DNA from: Fusarium oxysporum f. sp. lycopersici 4287
Lineage: Eukaryota; Ascomycota; Sordariomycetes; Hypocreales; Nectriaceae
Length of the DNA stretch: 64,000 nucleotides
Direction: 5' to 3'
Assembly (NCBI RefSeq): GCF_000149955.1
Contig: NC_030987.1
Coordinates: 1,675,387-1,739,386 of the forward strand
Shown here in pieces: positions 35,412 to 46,719 of this stretch. Every line of letters begins with the position of its first letter. The first letter of the stretch is position 1. Both the position numbers and the translations under genes were made by a program. Under the pieces are notes generated by a model, which made no database searches, had not been told where the DNA came from, and was given only the letters and a program-made list of their open reading frames with translations.

Positions 35412-36868
35412 CTATATTACAGCTAAAGAAAGCGTCTCTCCTGCTGGTACAACTGTTCTACCATTGCTTAGAAAGAAAGGCTTCCAAACTTGGTCTTCGT
35501 CGTCAAACGAGTAATTGAGACTGTTGATGAACCTCAGGGGCCATTCGCCATATTCGTAGTACTCAACAGGAAGCTTTCGGAGAATCTGCTGCACCCAGAC
35601 CTTGGACATTGCCTTTCTACAGTGGTAACCTTTCTTCCCCAATGCTGATCTCTTGTCTCCTTCGACTGATTTCCTGCTCATGACAAACTCAAGAACCAGC
35701 ATGTGCAGGATAACGAGCTGTGAAGCATGATTCGTGGGGTCGATGAACGAAGCAAAGTCGTTACTGCTTAGGTTTCCAAGCCCATCATACAGGAATGTGA
35801 GCTCATGGTAGCCTAAGAATTAGCAATCTTTCAACCAAATTATACGGGAGACAAACTTTCTGCAGGGTTTGTAGATGCTAGAGTGGCGATTCTTTGCATA
35901 TGGGCTAAGTATTTTAACTCAGCAACGCTGTGGCACAGCGGACCAAGCTTCTGCACACTTTGACAAAATCCCTCGGCAATAACTTTATCCAGATAATGAT
36001 TCGTTTCATGGCCATCTTGTATTAGAGCCTTAATTCTTTCGAGGTAACTTACACGCCCGAATGTCTTGAAGATGGTATGATCTAGATCGACATAAGGTTG
36101 TGTACCGACGAGCCAGCCTTTGAAAGTGAGCAAAGGTTAATTCTGTAAAGTTTACTGAGGATTAACTTACAACCTCTGACCATCGTGAGAAAGTCTACGA
36201 GCCCGTCGTTCATATACGCAGATTGAAAGGTCAAGTTAAGCATCGCCCCAAAAGCTGCTTCGGCGTCTTGATTGGTGAGACCAGGTTTTGCAAGGTGCTT
36301 ATTCAAGGCACTAATAGCAAGAACTCGATGCTTCAATGCCGCTTTCTCATACCCATGAGGTGTTAGTAAACTTAGATGAGATGCTCCAAGTCCAAGCATA
36401 GAGTGCAGTAAGAAATCGTACTTTTGCGTGTTAGTCACACAACCGATAATAATCATGGCATTCGCTTACTGAATGTGAACGCTGTGAGGCCATTTGCCAC
36501 ACTGTGAATCCATCTATGGGCAGAGGAGGATAGGCTTCAAAGAGGAAATGTCGAAAGAAGTTCAGATCATTGTAATCGAACATAACCGGGTCAGTTCGCA
36601 GTGGTTGTGAGATGACAACCGCTGAGTTTTGACTACCATGTTTGGTCTTATTCAGGTATTCGCACTCCAGGCCTAAGCGCTCGCAGGCACCGCATTCTGG
36701 TGTGGTCAAGTCGCATTTTACTCTTCTCCGTTTGCAACTAGAGCAACCTGCCCGAGACTTGGTATGGCCTTTTCGAGGGATAGGACGCCTCTTGGTGACG
36801 ACAGTAGAAGTATCGGAGTCGGCTAAGGAACCTAGCTGAGCGGATGCCGCAGACTCAGAGGAATGCAT
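35412..36868 (-). CDS. Zn2Cys6 (Gal4-type) transcription factor
   Basis: Four exons, 36868-36470, 36420-36171, 36117-35857 and 35812-35412, whose phases join to 436 residues. The binuclear zinc cluster has cysteines at residues 42, 45, 52, 59, 62 and 69, spaced C-x2-C-x6-C-x6-C-x2-C-x6-C, after a basic PRKGHTKSRAG stretch. The rest resembles the shorter fungal-specific regulators of the Upc2-like group, with LLHSMLGLGASHLS and a MVRGCWLVG motif created at an exon junction. Such proteins bind CGG half-sites in the nucleus and often control a pathway or efflux gene. The adjacent RTA1-family gene is the obvious first target to test, but this is only positional inference. A further methionine at 36456 lies inside the first intron and is not used. 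Confidence 0.93.
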
Positions 36869-37197
36869 TAGAGAATGTTAAACAGGGTCAATTGTGTGTA
36901 TTTGATTTCAGGTTAAGGTCCATTGGTGAGTCCTGCTGGAGGTTCGGCATGTCTAGATTACTCTGCACGTAAGCCAAGGGAATTGAAATTCCTCCGATCC
37001 CTGTCAGACATCATTACAGGGCATCCAATCATAACGGTCAATATGCAGATCAACTTCATCACAACAAACATTATCAGGTACGAAGAATATACAGTACTTT
37101 TGATTATACATACATGGATATCATCTACCTGCATAACCAATCCTCGCCATGGTGAGATTGACAAGCATGTATTCATTCATTGCTCATCTATCTTCAT
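36869..37197. promoter_or_regulatory. 329-bp spacer: promoter of Zn2Cys6 gene and 3' flank of CCT5
   Basis: It lies between two minus-strand genes. The 200 bp nearest the Zn2Cys6 start should carry that promoter. No site is recognised. Confidence 0.4.
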
Positions 37198-39068
37198 CTA
37201 AAAGTCGTTGTCATCCGCTCCCGACACAATAACATTGTTGACCTTGAGGACCATGCGACATAATTGTGTGGCGAGCTGAAGCTGCTGCTTCTTGCCGATA
37301 AGAGGATCGATAACAAAGGCGTCCTTCATGTTGTTGTCTCCGCGTCCCATGCAGTCAACACCAAGCTTTCCTCGGCCCTCAGGACCAGCCTTGACCTGCT
37401 GACTCTTGACCTCTGCCAGAGTAGCGATAGGGTTGAGACCACTGTTCTCGGCCAGGGTCATGGGGACGGTATCGAGAGCCTCGGAGAAGGCACGCATAGC
37501 GTACTGCTCAAGACCGGGTGTCTTGACGGCCTCGTCCTCAACAGCCAGAGAACAAGCAATCTCAGCAGCGCCACCACCGTAAACGACACGGTTGTCGCGG
37601 ACCAGGTTTCGCACCACGCAAAGGGCATCGTGCAGCGATCGCTTAGCCTCATCGATAATCTGAGTGTGTTAGCATTATTTTCACTTTGACCATCAAATAG
37701 GACTCACCATCTTGTTGCTGCCTCGGACAAAGACTGTAACAGCCCGGGTGTTGGCACACTCCTCAATGACAAGCATCTTCTCCCGTGTTGTGCCGAAAGT
37801 CATCTCACGGACGATACCAGCACTACCCAGCTTCTCGGCTGTAAGATCCTCAAACCTGGGAACAATTCGGCCGTTGGTAGCGATAGCAATCAGCTCAATC
37901 TCAGGACCACCGACCCATCGGACGGCTGGTAGCTCGTTCTGAAGGAGGAGATGGTTGGCCTCATCATCGAAACCCCACTGGCAAATAGCCAGGTTAGCGC
38001 CTGTGTCCTTGATCTGCTGGATCATCTCAATAAACTTCTCCTTCTCATAGTTTTGCAATTTTTTGAACTCCTCGACGCTGGTAATATCCAGGTGGTGCTT
38101 GGTCTTGGGCTTTGGAGGCTCGAATGCGCATGTGAGAATGGCAATCTTGGCGTCTCGGACTTCTGAAGGCATCTGAGGGTGAGAGAAGTCCTTGTCGACA
38201 ATGACACCCTTGACGAGAAGGGTATCCTCGAGGGCTCCTCCGACCTTTCCATCAACCTTGATCAACTCGAAATCGACATCCTTTCGCTCAAGGTCGGCAA
38301 CGGAGAGGACGGCATCAACGGCGATGTTGGCAAACTGGTCATGAGATTTGGACACAATCTTGCTGCCCAGACTTGTTCGGGCGACCTTGACAAGGTTGGA
38401 GGTCTCTTCTCGGGAGAACTCGATGGTGTCTGAAATCTTGTCCAGCTCAGCAACAGCAATATCGCAAGCTTGATCGTAACCGTCGGCAATTCGAATAGGG
38501 TGGATTCCCTTGTCGATAAGATCGGCAGCCTGTTCCAACAGAGCACCGGCGAGGACAACGACACCGGTGGTACCGTCACCAATCTCGTCATCCTGTGACT
38601 TGGAAAGCTCCACTAGTAGCTTAGCAACGTGGTTTGTAATCTCCATCTGCTGTAGAATCGTAGCGCCATCGTTCGTCACGGTGATATCTCCATCGGGGGA
38701 GATGAGAATCTTGTCGAGTCCACGAGGTCCGAGAGAGGACTTGACAATGTTGGCGACTGTTCGAGCGGCGAGAATATGGGACTTGACGGCTTCGTTGCCA
38801 AACTGGCGCTTCTTCTTCCCCTGACTAAAAGATATTAGAACGGTTTGGAAATAACGGTGAGGCTGCAATGATGGTCAACTCACTCCCTGACGACAATGAA
38901 AGGTCGGCCTTGCTCATCCTTCATTACCGCCGCTGTTGTTGTTAGCTGAGAATCACCATCATGGCAAGTTGTCGCAATTACCATTCGACACATCCAAATC
39001 TGTCCCCTCGTTAGCTACCCCTCGCCCCTCATTAACAAAACTGTGCAGGACTCACTCAATGAATCCAT
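37198..39068 (-). CDS. CCT5: T-complex chaperonin subunit epsilon (CCT5/TCP1-epsilon)
   Basis: The product is one of eight subunits of the cytosolic CCT ring that folds actin and tubulin using ATP. Five exons: 39068-39056 (13 nt), 38999-38982 (18 nt), 38932-38884 (49 nt), 38824-37708 and 37659-37198. They join in frame to 552 residues, the normal length. The N-terminus reads [20 protein letters not shown], matching the conserved KDEQGRPF block of epsilon subunits. Group II chaperonin motifs are visible: LGPRG (58-62), TNDGATIL (77-84), GDGTT (109-113) and GGGA (427-430). The [21 protein letters not shown] region is epsilon-specific as I recall it. Two tiny leading exons would be missed by simple gene finders. 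The gene is divergent from HBS1. Confidence 0.95.
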
Positions 39069-39649
39069 TTTGACTGTGACTTGTCCACCCGTGGGGAGCT
39101 GTATCCGCTAGAGTAAAGGCGTTTACGGCGATGTCGAAAAAGTCCCACGAAATATGGTGGCAGCCCGGAGCTTCTATCGTTTTCTTGATCGAATCTCCCA
39201 CCTCAATTTTTTGAAGATTTGGGTGCCTTGCACACCGATGCGCGGCGCGGGGAAACAAGATAGTCCGAAATCAGGGGCTTAGGCGTTGACCCCGCCACAA
39301 CTCAGTCAGTACCTTAGGCTTCAGCAGTTGGTTTAGTGAGATCATAAGTCGCGAACGTGGACCCCACTACCAGCTTGTGCCCCGCCAATCGTCGATGCAT
39401 CATTAAAACACACTCAGACCTTATCCTATGTTAACACTTGGAACACAAACTCTCCAAAGCAGATCGAGGACTTTACTTGCGAGTGTTTCAAATATTACTT
39501 TCTTCTTCTTCTTTTCTGTCTATAAAAGCCTCCGATACCCTCTGTTCTCCGTCCCCAAACTCTTCCCTCTATTAATACCCTCCAGTAACTGAGCCAGACC
39601 ACATCTTCAACCGAACCCATCTTTCGCCTTACCAGCCCAGCTATACAAG
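39069..39649. promoter_or_regulatory. bidirectional promoter between CCT5 and HBS1
   Basis: 581 bp between the divergent start codons. The HBS1 side has a long C/T-rich tract (tttcttcttcttcttttct, about 39499-39518), as is common near fungal transcription starts, plus a possible TATA-like tctataaaag just after it. Individual factor sites cannot be assigned. Confidence 0.55.
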
Positions 39650-42131
39650 ATGTCGCGCCATCGAATCGTTCACACTTTCGATACAAACGAAATAGTATCC
39701 GAATTTGACGGAGATGATTATGAAGATGAAGTAGAAGACGAGCTCAGTCCAGAAGATCGCCAGGCCATGGAGGAGGGAACAGCAGAGGTCCGTCGGGCTC
39801 TGGGCACTGAAGCCAACAAGGTGACAAAAGCACAAATCGAGGAAGCTTTGTGGCACTATTACTACGATATCGACAAATCAGTCACATATTTAATGAAGAC
39901 ATTCATTGCTCCGGCCCCCAAACCAGCAAAGAAAGCGCCAGAAGGTATGTCAGTCTTTTTTTCTGCCTCGCAACGCCTTTTTGGGACTGGAGCAGACCAC
40001 GGACGTCTGTCAAACGAGCATACGTCTATCATGGATCTTCCACCCGCTCTAGGAGTTCCGGCATGGCATTTTGACGACATGCCATGGATGAGCGTACCTG
40101 AAGAACGCCAGACTATCTTTATTGAGCCAGAGCGTCCTCGTGGTGGCTTATTGGGAGGTGGCGATGGGCCTCCCAAGATGTCAAAGCTTCAAGCTCTTGC
40201 GGCCGCTAGGAAGAAGAAGACCGAAGAGAAAAAGGAGTTGGAACGAGCCGAAAGGGGACTGGAAAGACTTTCCATCAATGAGTCACAAAAGGAGAATCAG
40301 CCAATCTTGGGTCAAGTTCACCAGGCTCCTGAACCTACGCTACAAGTCAAATCGCCACCCAAAGAGGAATCAACAGAGGTTGCAGCTATCACCGACAACC
40401 ATCAGAAAGACATCGATTCTACTCCCAAGGGATGGTTTATGGACGAGGACCTTCCAGTCATGATGCCTCGGGCTACCCCATCCGCTTTTGCCCGGACGCT
40501 CTTTGGATCTGCTCCATCCAAAGCCCCAAGGCCTGACGAGGTTTTTGCTATGCCTTATACATCTTCTCCCATTTATGTCGCCGAAGCTTTCGCCGAACCC
40601 AGTCCCGATGACGTGGTGCTCGCAGCCCAGGCGAAAGGTTCGAGTTTTGCAAGGACGAAATAATCGGCTAATCTAATTCCATTCAGCGGGGAAAAAGCCA
40701 GTGGCCAAGGCTCCTAAAAAGGCCCAAAAGGAGAAAGACAAGGACGTTTCTGAAGCTGAAAAGGACGTTGCGGGGCTGAATATTGCTGAGGCTCCGCCCC
40801 CTAAAAGCAAGGGGCTTGATGTTTTGAAGGAATATGAAAATAGTTCCAACAAGAGAAGTATCAGCTTTGTTGTAGTCGGTAAGTTCACTTCTCTTCTCCT
40901 AGGTTCTATGCTGATCAAGTAGGACATGTCGATGCTGGGCAAGAGTACACTGATGGGTCGTTTGTTGCTGGAGCTCAAATTTGTTGAGAAGCACACTATT
41001 GATCGGTATCGAAAGCAGGCTGAAAAGTCTGGTAAACAGTCATTTGCCCTAGCATGGGTAATGGACCAAAGAAGTGAGGAGCGAGAACGAGGTGTCACTA
41101 TCGACATTGCAACAAACCATTTCGAGACGGAGAAGACCAGCTTCACTATTCTTGATGCACCAGGTCATAGGGATTTTGTACCGAACATGATCGCAGGTGC
41201 CAGTCAAGCTGACTTTGCTATCTTGGTCATTGACGCAAACACTGGAGCCTACGAAAAGGGACTTAAGGGGCAGACCCGAGAACATGTGTTGCTTCTGCGA
41301 AGTCTGGGTGTTCAAAGGCTCGTCATCGCCGTCAATAAACTCGACATGGTTGGCTGGTCACAGGAGCGTTTTGATGAAATCTCCCAGCAGGTCAATGGGT
41401 TCCTCGCTGGTCTGGGCTTCCAGCCCAAAAACATTGATTTCATCCCTATTTCTGGTCTTAATGGCGACAATCTTGTTCGTCGAACAGAAGACACGGCTGC
41501 ATCTTGGTACACTGGCCCTACTCTGATTGAGGCTCTCGAAAACTCAGAGCCATCAACAACACGTGCACTCAAGAACCCATTCCGAATGTCAATTTCTGAG
41601 GTCTTCAGATCGCAGCTTGGCACGACGACTATTGCTGGTCGGGTTGACTCTGGCTCTGTTCAGATTGGCGATGTTTTATTAGTTCAGCCGAGTGGAGAAG
41701 AGGCCTATGTCAAGTCAATAATGGTGGATTCAGATATGCAAGACTGGGCTGTTGCTGGGCAAAGTGTCAGTGTTGCTCTGACTAACATCGACCCTATTCA
41801 CATTCGAGTTGGCGATATGCTATGCCACACTAAGGATCCTATCAGCTGTGGTGACACTTTCACCATGAAAGCAATGGCGTTTGAGCATCTCATGCCCATG
41901 CCGGTTGATCTTCATCGTGGACGACTGCATTCAGCTGGACAGATTGTTTCAATCACAGCAACATTGGACAAGGCCACTGGGGTGATTGTCAAAAAGAAGC
42001 CCAGAGTTGTGCAGCCTGGTGGTGTTGCGAGAGTAGTTATCAAGCTGGCGGCTAAGGTTCCTCTTGAGTCAGGCCAAAGAGTGGTGATCCGAAGTGGAGG
42101 CGAAACCGTCGCTGCTGGTTTATTAGAGTAG
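39650..42131 (+). CDS. HBS1: HBS1-type translational GTPase (ribosome rescue), with a one-base frame disruption
   Basis: Hbs1 is an eRF3/EF1A-like GTPase that works with Dom34/Pelota to release stalled ribosomes (no-go and non-stop decay). Exons are 39650-40637 (perhaps with an internal 51-nt intron at 39945), 40687-40878 and 40923-42131. The N-terminal domain (ALGTEANKVTKAQIEEALW) and PRGGLLGGGDGPPKMSKLQ fit fungal Hbs1. Downstream, ERGVTID, DAPGHRDFVPNM and NKLDMVGW are intact G2-G4 motifs, and two beta-barrel domains follow to LLE. The P-loop GHVDAGKST, however, is split over two frames: GCTGGGCAAG (40935-40944) has one G more than the motif allows. As written, translation stops at 40985-40987 after about 410 residues. 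Either the assembly has a homopolymer error or this is a loss-of-function allele. Corrected length would be about 795 residues. Confidence 0.9.
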
Positions 42132-42988
42132 TGTCATGCATATAATAAAAGTTTCGGAGAAGATACTCTTGTTTTGCATTTTATTTCTTGAAAGTGAAGT
42201 CGCAGTGAATCCTAGAGTCAACTGGCTTTGAGGGGGGCGGGGGCAAGAAAATATGAGGCCTCGATAGTAAGTGGCCAAAATACTGAGGTAACTTTACGAT
42301 AAACTTGTGCAAGATTATAATAAACGCAGGGGGACTTTTCCCTATTTATTTTAGTTGCCAAATCAAATATCTAAAGCTTTTTTCTTCCCAAGGCTTAATG
42401 GTGCTCAGTAAGAGTAGTTCTCTCCTATTGTTCAGCTGAGATCATACATACTAGGTTGAGTTCTTTTTCATAAACCTACTATCGAAAGGTTTGCCATCCT
42501 TGGCAGGGGAATAACTTATCAAGTTATGACGTCCATCTTGTCTATACCAACTCCGGGATGTAGAGTACTCATTGCAATCAGTAATTACACGTCCTGTCAT
42601 GAATAAGAGCCCAAATCACAAACTATACTAACAATCACCCACCCACATACAGGTTTTGAAATCAAGATACGTCATACATGGTGAAAAGTGCTGGATTGTT
42701 GAAATAGAATTAAGAGTTCATCTCGTATAAAAACTATGTAAGTTGCCGAGTACCAAGAGAATATGCTGCTGGAAAATTTGCTATATCAATCACATTCGAA
42801 GAATCGACGGAAGGATATTTTGTATGGAGACTAGAGTTCACCATATGTCATGATGCGTTGAAGGAGCTTGTGAAACCTTGGTAAATACAGAACAACTAAG
42901 CTAAACTTGCGTACGTCATGCATAACTAATCATGTATCACTAATCGTACAATTGGTTTTCACCATTCCCCTAACACTCAGCAAAGACT
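42132..42988. other. 857-bp spacer, 3' flanks of convergent genes
   Basis: Holds the 3' UTRs of HBS1 (left) and of the His-rich protein gene (right), which converge. AT-rich, without a coding frame. No element recognised. Confidence 0.5.
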
Positions 42989-44578
42989 TTAGTCCAAGAG
43001 TCCCTTCTTACCATCACCGTCAGCATCCTTCATGGGGTTGAGACGGTCGATCAGGGAAGGCTGCTTGCCAGTCTGCATACCAACTCCAGAGTCACCACGA
43101 GCCTGTGCATGTTAGTTTAGTTCAAATAATGTATGTCAAGGATACTTACATGTTGACTGTTCAAGGGGTCGTTGTGAAGACCTCCAGTCTTGACCTGGTC
43201 GTACTCGCTGGTGTGCGGCTTGTTGAGACCAGCAGTGTTAGGGTTTCCAATACCACGGTTACTAGAGCCAAAGGAGCTCATGTTGCCAGTGCTGCCCATG
43301 GACTCTACACCGGATCCAGCACCAGCAGTTCCGGGAATACCAGAACCGGACTGAAGACCAGTGTTGCTGCCAATGCCTCGATTACCTTCAAGCATGGATG
43401 GAGCAGCTGCAGCACCTTCACGGCTCTGATGATGAGAGTGAGCGGCGCCAGCCGCGGCGGCTGCGGCTCCAGCTCCGACGCCAGTTCCAGTTGAGCTACC
43501 AAGGCCACGGCTCTTGGTCTTGGAAGACTTGCCCAAACCGCGAGACTCCTCGTCACTAGAACTCATAGAGCTGCTGCTAGAGGCAGATCCACGGCGTTCC
43601 TTGTGGCCAATACCGTGTCGGTGCTTGCGAGTAGCTGCAGCAGCCCCGGCGCCAGCTGCGGCACCAGCGGCCAGACCTTCAGTGTTGCGTCCCATCTGGC
43701 CCTCTCGACCAGCGAAGGCCTGGTTTTCACCGTAGTTGTCACCATGACCGTGAAGGTGCATCGATTTGTCACCTTCCAGTTGTTCGCCCTGAAGCTCTCG
43801 TCGGTATGGCTTAGGGCATCCCTCGAACTCAGTAAGCTTCTGAGCTGCTCGCTCCTTGAGACCACCGCGCTCCTGAGTAAACTCTTCCAGAGTCTTAGTA
43901 GGTAGAGTAGAAGTTCCGTGATGTACCGGGGCGGCGTGGTGAGTTTCACTTTTGATCAGATTAGCTTAGTGTCCTCCTCATCATCACGATCATCATATGT
44001 AACGCACTGTATAGGGATTGTTGTGTGAACAACATGTGGCTGCACAGTTTCTTTATTAATTACAGGCTGCACATGCTCATGAACGTGGTGATGAACTATC
44101 TAAGTGTTAGTTTTGCCATTGTGTGATTTGAAGTTATAGTTACATACTTCTTTCGCCGGTGAGAACAGGAGCAGTCTCGGTGGAGTGAGTGGTACTGTGG
44201 GTCTCAGTGGTGTCTCTATATTTAGCAGCTTCTCGGTCGAGTGTAGCTCGAGTGTCTTGCTCATTGCCGTGGTGAAAAGTCTTGTGCTCTACTGGAACGA
44301 GGTTGTGGTGGTGCTGCTCGGGACTGAGTTTGTTAGCAGTTGCAAATATGTGGGACCGGGTAAGTCGCTTACAGAGTCTCCTTGTGAGTAATAGGCTGGA
44401 CAGTTGTATGATGGTGCTCTTGGTGAACCTCCTTGTCGAGGGCTGTTGTAACTTGTTCATGTTTATGAGGCATGACATGCTCCTGAGTGACGTGGGGCTT
44501 AACATCTTCGTCGACAGTGGTTCTGTGCTTTCCATCGTTGGAAAGGAAGCTAGAAACGGCCTGCTTTGCTTTCTCCAT
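42989..44578 (-). CDS. hydrophilic His-rich repeat protein with Gly/Ala/Ser tail, function unknown
   Basis: Five exons, 44578-44373, 44323-44148, 44095-44008, 43948-43150 and 43102-42989, join in frame to 460 residues. The N-terminal third repeats short units built on His, Val, Pro and Thr: KPHVTQEHV, HKHEQVTTALDKEVHQEHHH, TVQPITHKETL, VPVEHKTFHHG and EHVQPVINKETVQPHVVH. A short charged segment (LEEFTQERGGLKERAAQKL) follows, then low-complexity Ala/Gly and Ser with recurring RGLG/RGIG, and a C-terminal LIDRLNPMKDADGDGKKG block. No signal peptide or membrane helix is evident, so it is likely cytosolic and disordered, like stress or conidiation proteins. Fungal homologues are sometimes labelled 'allergen', which says little about role. 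The divergent neighbour at 45637 has similar motifs. Confidence 0.85.
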
Positions 44579-45636
44579 CTTGTTTAATTTGAAGTTGTGA
44601 GTTATAAGTGTATGGAATTCAGGGGTAATTGTTGATTGGTGTTTGTCTTGCTGTAGCTTATATGTTGATGATGATGATGAGGAGGATATTGCTAAAGAAG
44701 TCGAGGTACGCTTAAGTTTATATACTTGAAGACGCTTTACGTCGTCTCGTTGTCCGAACTGCCCGCCTCTTCATCATGGGCAGCATCATGGACGTCATCT
44801 CATAGCTTTAGCCAACGGTGAGCTCCAATGTTTGCTCCGAGCTATCGAGATTGTGGAGGAGCACATCTAAACTGTAATGATGACGACCTCAAGCCTTCCA
44901 TGTCATCCCGCGATCTTCATTTGGTGCGTGTCTTAGTCCCCACGGCTACGTCCATGTCAACGGAAGAGGTAGCTCCAGAGTCAGTGCGGCCTGACACCTG
45001 CAGCTCAACTACAGCTGAAAGAGGCCTTCATCGACGTCATGATCGAAAAACGATCTGAGCGGATAAGGGCGAAGCTCAATGCATGTCTCAGCCATCCGAG
45101 TAGATGGCTTGTTGAGCCTCAGTCGGTAGGGGCAGTTGATCCGCAACCGGAAACCATTGACGTGTCGAAAATTGGTGATAACCTCGTCCAATTTCTCCGA
45201 AAGTCAAAGGGATGTGGGGGATAACAGGAAATGATGAGCAGGTTCTGCCAAGGAGAGCTGAGACTAGATTATAGATTTACAATACTAAGCAATCACTAGC
45301 GGCTGTAGTGCCGATGTAGCACGTCACACACGCAAACTTCCACTAGATCCTGTCCGTCGATCCCGACCGACTTCGCGATTAGGTTAATGGTGAAATAAGG
45401 TGATGCAAAGATGCAGTAATCACGATGTTTCCTATTCTCAATGATGAAATGTGGTGTCTCTGAATCGAATCAGATCACAACAGTCACCTCCCGTCACAGG
45501 CCTTAGAGACCACACTTGTAAATATTTCGTAATATCACTAATACAGTTCAGACTTCTCCAACCCCTTTTCGTGTTTCTGTCACTTTTATCTCTTGTCCCG
45601 TTGTTGTTGGGTACGTCCAATTAACGCGCCGGTCCC
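44579..45636. promoter_or_regulatory. 1.06 kb divergent intergenic region
   Basis: It lies between the start codons of the His-rich protein gene (minus) and the 45637 gene (plus), so it contains both promoters. Small frames inside have no coding character. A GATGATGATGATGA run is present around 44665. No specific site can be assigned. Confidence 0.45.
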
Positions 45637-46719
45637 ATGGCGGGCCGTCTCAAAAATGCCATCAAAAAGAGGGCATCACGTCTCTTCCATGGAGCTGATG
45701 CCAATAACACCAATTCTGGGGGTTCAGAACCGCACCCAGCAAGCAACAGAAACAGCTTGACTGAGGCGAGTCGGAACTCTCAGCCTCGACATCGAAAGTC
45801 TCTGAGTCTACTGAGCAGAAGTTCAAAGACTGAGAGGCATAACGGCCCTGAAGCTTCACAGGCACAGCCTACGGTTGGGGCCCAGAACACAGGCGACTTT
45901 CTAGTTCATCCGGCAATTCAACCGTTGAAAGCAGATCCAACGCCTAGAACGCCTAGACTAGAACGGCCGCGCCCCAGCCTAGAGCCGGAAGATGCAACTG
46001 GCTGGTGTGGGGATGAAACTGCTGAAGATGCATCTCATCGAAAATCTCAGCGGTATTCAACAGAGCCAGAACACTCCCAGAGCACTACATACCAGACAGT
46101 GAGGCCAAGCCAGGCGGAGAATACAGATGGCCTTGAAACGAGGTTGTCTCGGCTGGCCGTTTCTCCGGATGAATCAACACTTCCTGAGATAGACATCGAC
46201 CCTCTCACACCGTTCGACCTCGTTGAAGAAGCCAGTCCTACTCAGGCAAGACTCTCACGATTGGCAATTGGTGAAGAAGGACCCGAACATGCAGCGACTC
46301 ACATCAAGCCCTTATTCCAAGAATCAGACGTTAACCTTGAGTCAAATTCAAGTCAAGAAGCCAATATTTGCCAGAACCTGGACTCTATTCACCCTAGAGA
46401 CGCTGAGTTTGAACGTATCAACGAGGAAGTCCGCGCTGGTACAAACGGCGAGGCCAAGTTTCACCTCCAGAACAGCCTTAACTTTGATAGAACTGTTCAT
46501 AACCGAGATCCAGTCGTGCAGGAGCATGTTCGGCCTCACGTTCATACAATTTACGAACCCAAGCGTACGCGGTCCATCCACTACCATGAGCATCGAACTT
46601 TGATCCAGCCGATCAAAGACCCAAATCCAACGATTCTTCCAGAGCAACATTGGCTTCAGGACGACAAAACTGGGGAGATTTATAGAATTCCTGATGAGCT
46701 GGGAAAGAAGTTGATGTAA
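45637..46719 (+). CDS. hydrophilic protein with C-terminal His-rich motif, function unknown
   Basis: A single exon of 360 residues from the ATG at 45637. The head is basic (RLKNAIKKRASRLFHG), followed by a long Ser/Glu/Pro-rich, probably disordered middle with twice-repeated TRLSRLA/ARLSRLA-like units. The C-terminal 90 residues are more conserved-looking: NEEVRAGTNGEAKFHLQNSL, then VQEHVRPHVHTIYEPKRTRS, IHYHEHRTLIQPIKDPNP and a final QDDKTGEIYRIPDELGKKL. The EHVxPHV and HxHEHR pattern resembles the motifs of the divergent gene at 42989-44578. I do not recognise a named family. Confidence 0.8.
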   Translation: MAGRLKNAIKKRASRLFHGADANNTNSGGSEPHPASNRNSLTEASRNSQPRHRKSLSLLSRSSKTERHNGPEASQAQPTVGAQNTGDFLVHPAIQPLKADPTPRTPRLERPRPSLEPEDATGWCGDETAEDASHRKSQRYSTEPEHSQSTTYQTVRPSQAENTDGLETRLSRLAVSPDESTLPEIDIDPLTPFDLVEEASPTQARLSRLAIGEEGPEHAATHIKPLFQESDVNLESNSSQEANICQNLDSIHPRDAEFERINEEVRAGTNGEAKFHLQNSLNFDRTVHNRDPVVQEHVRPHVHTIYEPKRTRSIHYHEHRTLIQPIKDPNPTILPEQHWLQDDKTGEIYRIPDELGKKLM

